Positions 5,476 through 7,086 of a DNA stretch of 7,086 bases are shown here, piece by piece. The notes below the pieces were generated by a model. That model saw nothing but the letters and a program-made list of their open reading frames with translations. It did not search any database and was not told where the DNA came from. Source of the DNA: Candidatus Bipolaricaulota bacterium. Lineage in GTDB: Bacteria; Bipolaricaulota; Bipolaricaulia; RBG-16-55-9. Position numbers and translations under genes: made by a program. How positions within the stretch are numbered: the stretch's first letter is position 1; each line of letters begins with the position of its first letter. The stretch lies in contig WFPR01000262.1 in assembly GCA_015487455.1 (NCBI GenBank), positions 1-7,086 of the forward strand, written 5' to 3'.

Positions 5476-5739
5476 ATGGGCGATCGTCCTCGGGTGCGGT
5501 TGAAGGTGACCTTCCTGTCGGAGGAGGCGCGCTTGAGGCGGAAGCTTCAGGCGTTCAAGGATGAGCTGGAGCGGTTGCGCGTTCGAGGAGGTGCGCCGGC
5601 GTGGGTGGTGCGCTGGTACGAGGAGGCGGTCCGGCGAACGGAGGAGGAGCTGCGAAGGCTTTCGTCTTCGGGGTCGTCCTCATCCTCGGGCTCGTCTTCG
5701 TCGTCGGGGTCGAGGATCAAGCGCAGGGACAAATCCTGA
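5476..5739 (+). CDS. Small basic coiled-coil protein with Ser/Gly tail
   Basis: 87 aa from ATG 5476, with GAGGGG (5464-5469) upstream. Residues 14-38 and 46-62 are strongly helical and charged (EEARLRRKLQAFKDELERLR; YEEAVRRTEEELRRL). They are broken by GGAPAW, so a helical hairpin or coiled coil is likely. Residues 63-79 are only Ser and Gly, followed by a basic end (RIKRRDKS). No family is recognised. The 3' 139 bases are shared out of frame with the next gene, which starts inside it, suggesting coupled translation. The frame stays open upstream to 5191 but without a better start, and that part is antisense to the small two-TM gene. Confidence 0.6.
   Translation: MGDRPRVRLKVTFLSEEARLRRKLQAFKDELERLRVRGGAPAWVVRWYEEAVRRTEEELRRLSSSGSSSSSGSSSSSGSRIKRRDKS
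5585..5603 (+). promoter_or_regulatory. Shine-Dalgarno and GTG start of the beta-barrel gene
   Basis: GAGGAGG at 5585-5591 lies 9 bases before GTG 5601-5603. This is the only well-placed start that leaves a complete signal peptide for the beta-barrel protein, and it lies within the preceding coding sequence. Confidence 0.55.
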
Positions 5740-6110
5740 GTGCGTTGGGGGTGGCGTTCTTAGGCGTGGACGGCTTTTCGGAGTGGGCGTCCGGGGTGCA
5801 GTTCGTGGCCGCGCTTCGCTTTGGGCCGTGGTGGCTGTTGGACGTTCAGGCGGTGGGGAAGGTGAGGGCCTTCGGGGTTCATGCGGGCTGGAAGCGGAGT
5901 CCGGCGTGGCTGGCCGTTGGGGTGCGGGTGGTGCAGGAAGAGAAGCGGAGCAAGACGAAGACGATCTGGCAGGTGGGCGCTCGGGCCGGTGCCCAGTTTG
6001 ACGTCGTGGGGCTGTTGAGCTGGTACAACGAGGCGGGCGTCTATGCGCCCTTGGGGGAGAGGGGCGATCTGCAGCCGTTCGTGAGCTTAGGCCTGTCGCT
6101 CTCGTTTTGA
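5601..6110 (+). CDS. Small outer-membrane beta-barrel protein (about eight strands)
   Basis: 169 aa from GTG 5601. Residues 19-37 (KAFVFGVVLILGLVFVVGV) form the core of a signal peptide, with probable cleavage after EDQAQG (38-43). The mature part (about 126 aa) shows alternating hydrophobic strands separated by short turns: SALGVAFLGV, GVQFVAALRFG, WWLLDVQAVGKV, FGVHAGWK, AWLAVGVRVVQEE, IWQVGARAGAQFD, LSWYNEAGVYAPLG, and QPFVSLGLSLSF. The protein ends in Phe, the usual Bam-recognised C-terminal signal. Eight strands and this size fit an OmpX/OmpA-type barrel, but no specific family is recognised. It implies an outer membrane in the host and may be a surface partner for the envelope proteins encoded upstream. 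Confidence 0.7.
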   Translation: MGGALVRGGGPANGGGAAKAFVFGVVLILGLVFVVGVEDQAQGQILSALGVAFLGVDGFSEWASGVQFVAALRFGPWWLLDVQAVGKVRAFGVHAGWKRSPAWLAVGVRVVQEEKRSKTKTIWQVGARAGAQFDVVGLLSWYNEAGVYAPLGERGDLQPFVSLGLSLSF

Positions 6111-6131
6111 GCCCTTCTTTGGCTGCCCCCG

Positions 6132-6167
6132 CGCCCCACCGCGGGGCGGAGCGTCCAGGCGGGCTCC
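6132..6167 (+). other. GC-rich hairpins after the beta-barrel gene
   Basis: CGCCCC (6132-6137) pairs with GGGGCG (6143-6148) around a 5-base loop. GGAGC (6148-6152) can pair with GCTCC (6163-6167). Neither is followed by a T run, so neither is a clear intrinsic terminator. They are the only strong structures in the 161-base gap 6111-6271. Confidence 0.3.
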
Positions 6168-6225
6168 TCGGTTGGGGGAGTGCCGCGTCGAGCTGAGCTG
6201 GGCCGAGTCGAGCCGGGAGGGGGAG

Positions 6226-6254
6226 TTGTCGCCATCCGGAGATTCCGCTATTCT
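6226..6254 (+). promoter_or_regulatory. Sigma70-type promoter for the toxin-antitoxin pair
   Basis: TTGTCG (6226-6231) and TATTCT (6249-6254) are spaced by exactly 17 bases, in a patch that is less GC-rich than its surroundings. Possible operators: CCATCC (6232-6237) and GGATGG (6270-6275) are inverted copies around the -10 and start region, and GTCGAGC is repeated at 6187-6193 and 6207-6213, 20 bases apart. AbrB-like antitoxins often repress their own promoter. Confidence 0.5.
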
Positions 6255-6271
6255 GCTTTTCGGTGATTTGG

Positions 6272-6601
6272 ATGGTCCAGCGCACGAAGAAGCCTCAGCC
6301 GAAGCCAAAGCCGGAGGCGAGGCCGCGGACCCTGCTGCTGCGCCGCCGCGGCTCGTTGACGCTGCCCGCGGAGCTGCGGCGCAAGTACCGCCTGGAGGAG
6401 GGCGAGCCCCTCACGCTCTTGGACTTGGGCGGCGTCTTCGTCCTCGCCCCCCGGACGCCCCTGGTGCCGAAGCTGGCCGGGGAGCTGGAGCGGCTGCGCG
6501 AGGAAGCGGGCCTGAGCGTCGAGGACCTCCTTGCGGGCCTCAAGGAGCAGCGCCGGAAGCTCTACCGCGAGCGCTATGGCTCGGACCCCGACCGACCCTG
6601 A
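6272..6601 (+). CDS. AbrB/MazE-like antitoxin (SpoVT-AbrB fold)
   Basis: 109 aa from ATG 6272, with GGTGA (6262-6266) upstream. GTG 6263 in the same frame lies 8 bases after the -10 box and could be a near-leaderless alternative start. A Lys/Pro-rich tail (KKPQPKPKPEARPR) precedes the swapped-hairpin DNA-binding domain: LLLRRRGSLTLPAELRRKYR, LEEGEPLTLLDLGGVFVLAPR. The C-terminal part (LAGELERLREEAGLSVEDLLAGLKEQRRKLYRE in full) is helical and is the likely toxin-binding region. The family neutralises PIN or MazF toxins and autoregulates the operon. The next gene, which starts inside this one with a 26-base overlap, encodes a PIN protein, which supports the assignment. Confidence 0.85.
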   Translation: MVQRTKKPQPKPKPEARPRTLLLRRRGSLTLPAELRRKYRLEEGEPLTLLDLGGVFVLAPRTPLVPKLAGELERLREEAGLSVEDLLAGLKEQRRKLYRERYGSDPDRP

Positions 6602-7060
6602 TCCGCGCCCGCCCGCGGAGGAGCCCGAGCCCGAGAAGCTGAGGGTCTTCTTCGATGCGGACGTGCTGATCGCGGGCTCGGCCACCCGGAGCCCCACCTC
6701 GGCGAGCCACATCCTGCTGCAGCTGGCGGAGCTGACCCTGATCGAGGGGCTGATCTGCCCGTACGTGCGGGAGGAGGCGGAGCGGAACCTTCAGGAGAAG
6801 CTGCCTCAGGGGCTGCCCGTCTTTCGGGCGCTGCTGCGGACGGCGCTGCAGGAGGTGCCCGACCCGACGAGGGAGGAGCTGGCGGCCTATGAGGGGCGGG
6901 CGGCCGAGGAGGACGTGCCGGTGCTGGCGGCGGCCGCCCGGGAGGGGTGCGCGTACCTGGTGACGTTCAACGTGCGGGACTACCGGAAGCCGCCGGAGGG
7001 GCTTTGGGTGGTGGAGCCGGGGGAGCTGGTGCGGCGGGTGCGGGCCCACCTGGCCCGGAT
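6576..7060 (+). CDS. PIN-domain ribonuclease toxin, 3'-truncated by contig end
   Basis: The frame is open from ATG 6576 and has no stop before the adapter; 161 residues are encoded. After a Pro/Glu-rich start, the PIN domain shows RVFFDADVLIAGS (Asp27), PYVREEAERN (acidic position near residues 66-69), AEEDVPVLAAA (Asp113), and LVTFNVRDYRKP (Asn132/Asp135). These are the acidic residues that hold the catalytic metal. The family consists of Mg-dependent RNases, in this context probably the toxin of the AbrB-PIN pair. A closing strand (GLWVVEPGELVRRV) is present, so only a few C-terminal residues are likely missing. Codons are strongly GC-ending throughout. Confidence 0.85.
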
Positions 7061-7086
7061 CTGTCTCTTATACACATCTCCGAGCC
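7061..7086 (+). other. Illumina Nextera adapter (sequencing artefact)
   Basis: CTGTCTCTTATACACATCT (7061-7079) is the Tn5 mosaic-end adapter, and the following CCGAGCC is the start of the Nextera read-2 tail. It is not genomic. The true contig ends at 7060, inside the PIN gene. Confidence 0.97.

Noticed and set aside
1..7060. Circular element or terminal repeats between the two window ends
   Set aside because: The two ends share no visible direct or inverted repeat, and the right end is an adapter-joined break inside a gene.

Overview
This GC-rich window reads as accessory DNA, probably a plasmid or integrative element, from a high-GC diderm bacterium. Several features suggest a thermophile or Deinococcus-Thermus-like host, but that is inference: strong Shine-Dalgarno sites, near-leaderless promoters, and many Lys/Pro and Glu/Arg-rich proteins. 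The diderm call rests on one likely outer-membrane beta-barrel protein. No rRNA, tRNA, CRISPR array, insertion sequence or attachment site was seen. The last 26 bases (7061-7086) are an Illumina Nextera adapter, so the right edge is an assembly or trimming artefact and genomic sequence ends at about 7060.

Layout, all on + unless stated. (1) 2-886: an open frame cut by the left edge. Its first third is a small barrel-sandwich (HlyD/lipoyl-like) domain and its second half a single-HKD phospholipase D-family nuclease; the reading frame between them is doubtful. (2) 901-1716: a tryptophan-rich winged-helix protein. (3) 1674-2723: a ParB/Spo0J-like protein with an HTH and two ribbon-helix-helix-like units at its C-terminus. 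It overlaps gene 2, and a G9 run directly precedes its ATG. (4) 2745-2944: a small four-cysteine zinc ribbon broken by an apparent one-base loss. (5) 2948-3523: an exported or anchored protein with the same barrel-sandwich domain as at the left edge. (6) 3570-4001: a one-TM protein with a carboxypeptidase-regulatory-like domain. (7) 3998-5248: a winged-helix, P-loop NTPase, two-TM protein, joined to gene 6 by an ATGA overlap. (8) 5236-5439 on the minus strand: a small two-TM protein with VirB3/TrbD-like topology. (9) 5476-5739: a coiled-coil protein with a Ser/Gly tail. (10) 5601-6110: an outer-membrane beta-barrel whose signal peptide is encoded out of frame within the Ser tail of gene 9. (11) After a short intergenic promoter region, 6272-6601 and 6576-7060: an AbrB/MazE-like antitoxin and a PIN-domain toxin cut by the contig end.

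Taken together, genes 1-3 look like DNA-handling functions (nuclease, initiator or regulator, partition-type protein). Genes 4-10 look like an envelope-associated module (two barrel-sandwich proteins counting the left edge, tethered domains, a membrane-bound NTPase with a DNA-binding head, and a beta-barrel). The toxin-antitoxin pair is the usual stabilising cargo of a mobile element. The most unusual items are the paired miniature membrane-fusion-like domains, the ParB protein with tandem RHH-like units, the membrane-anchored wHTH-NTPase, and the dual-coded Ser tract/signal peptide.
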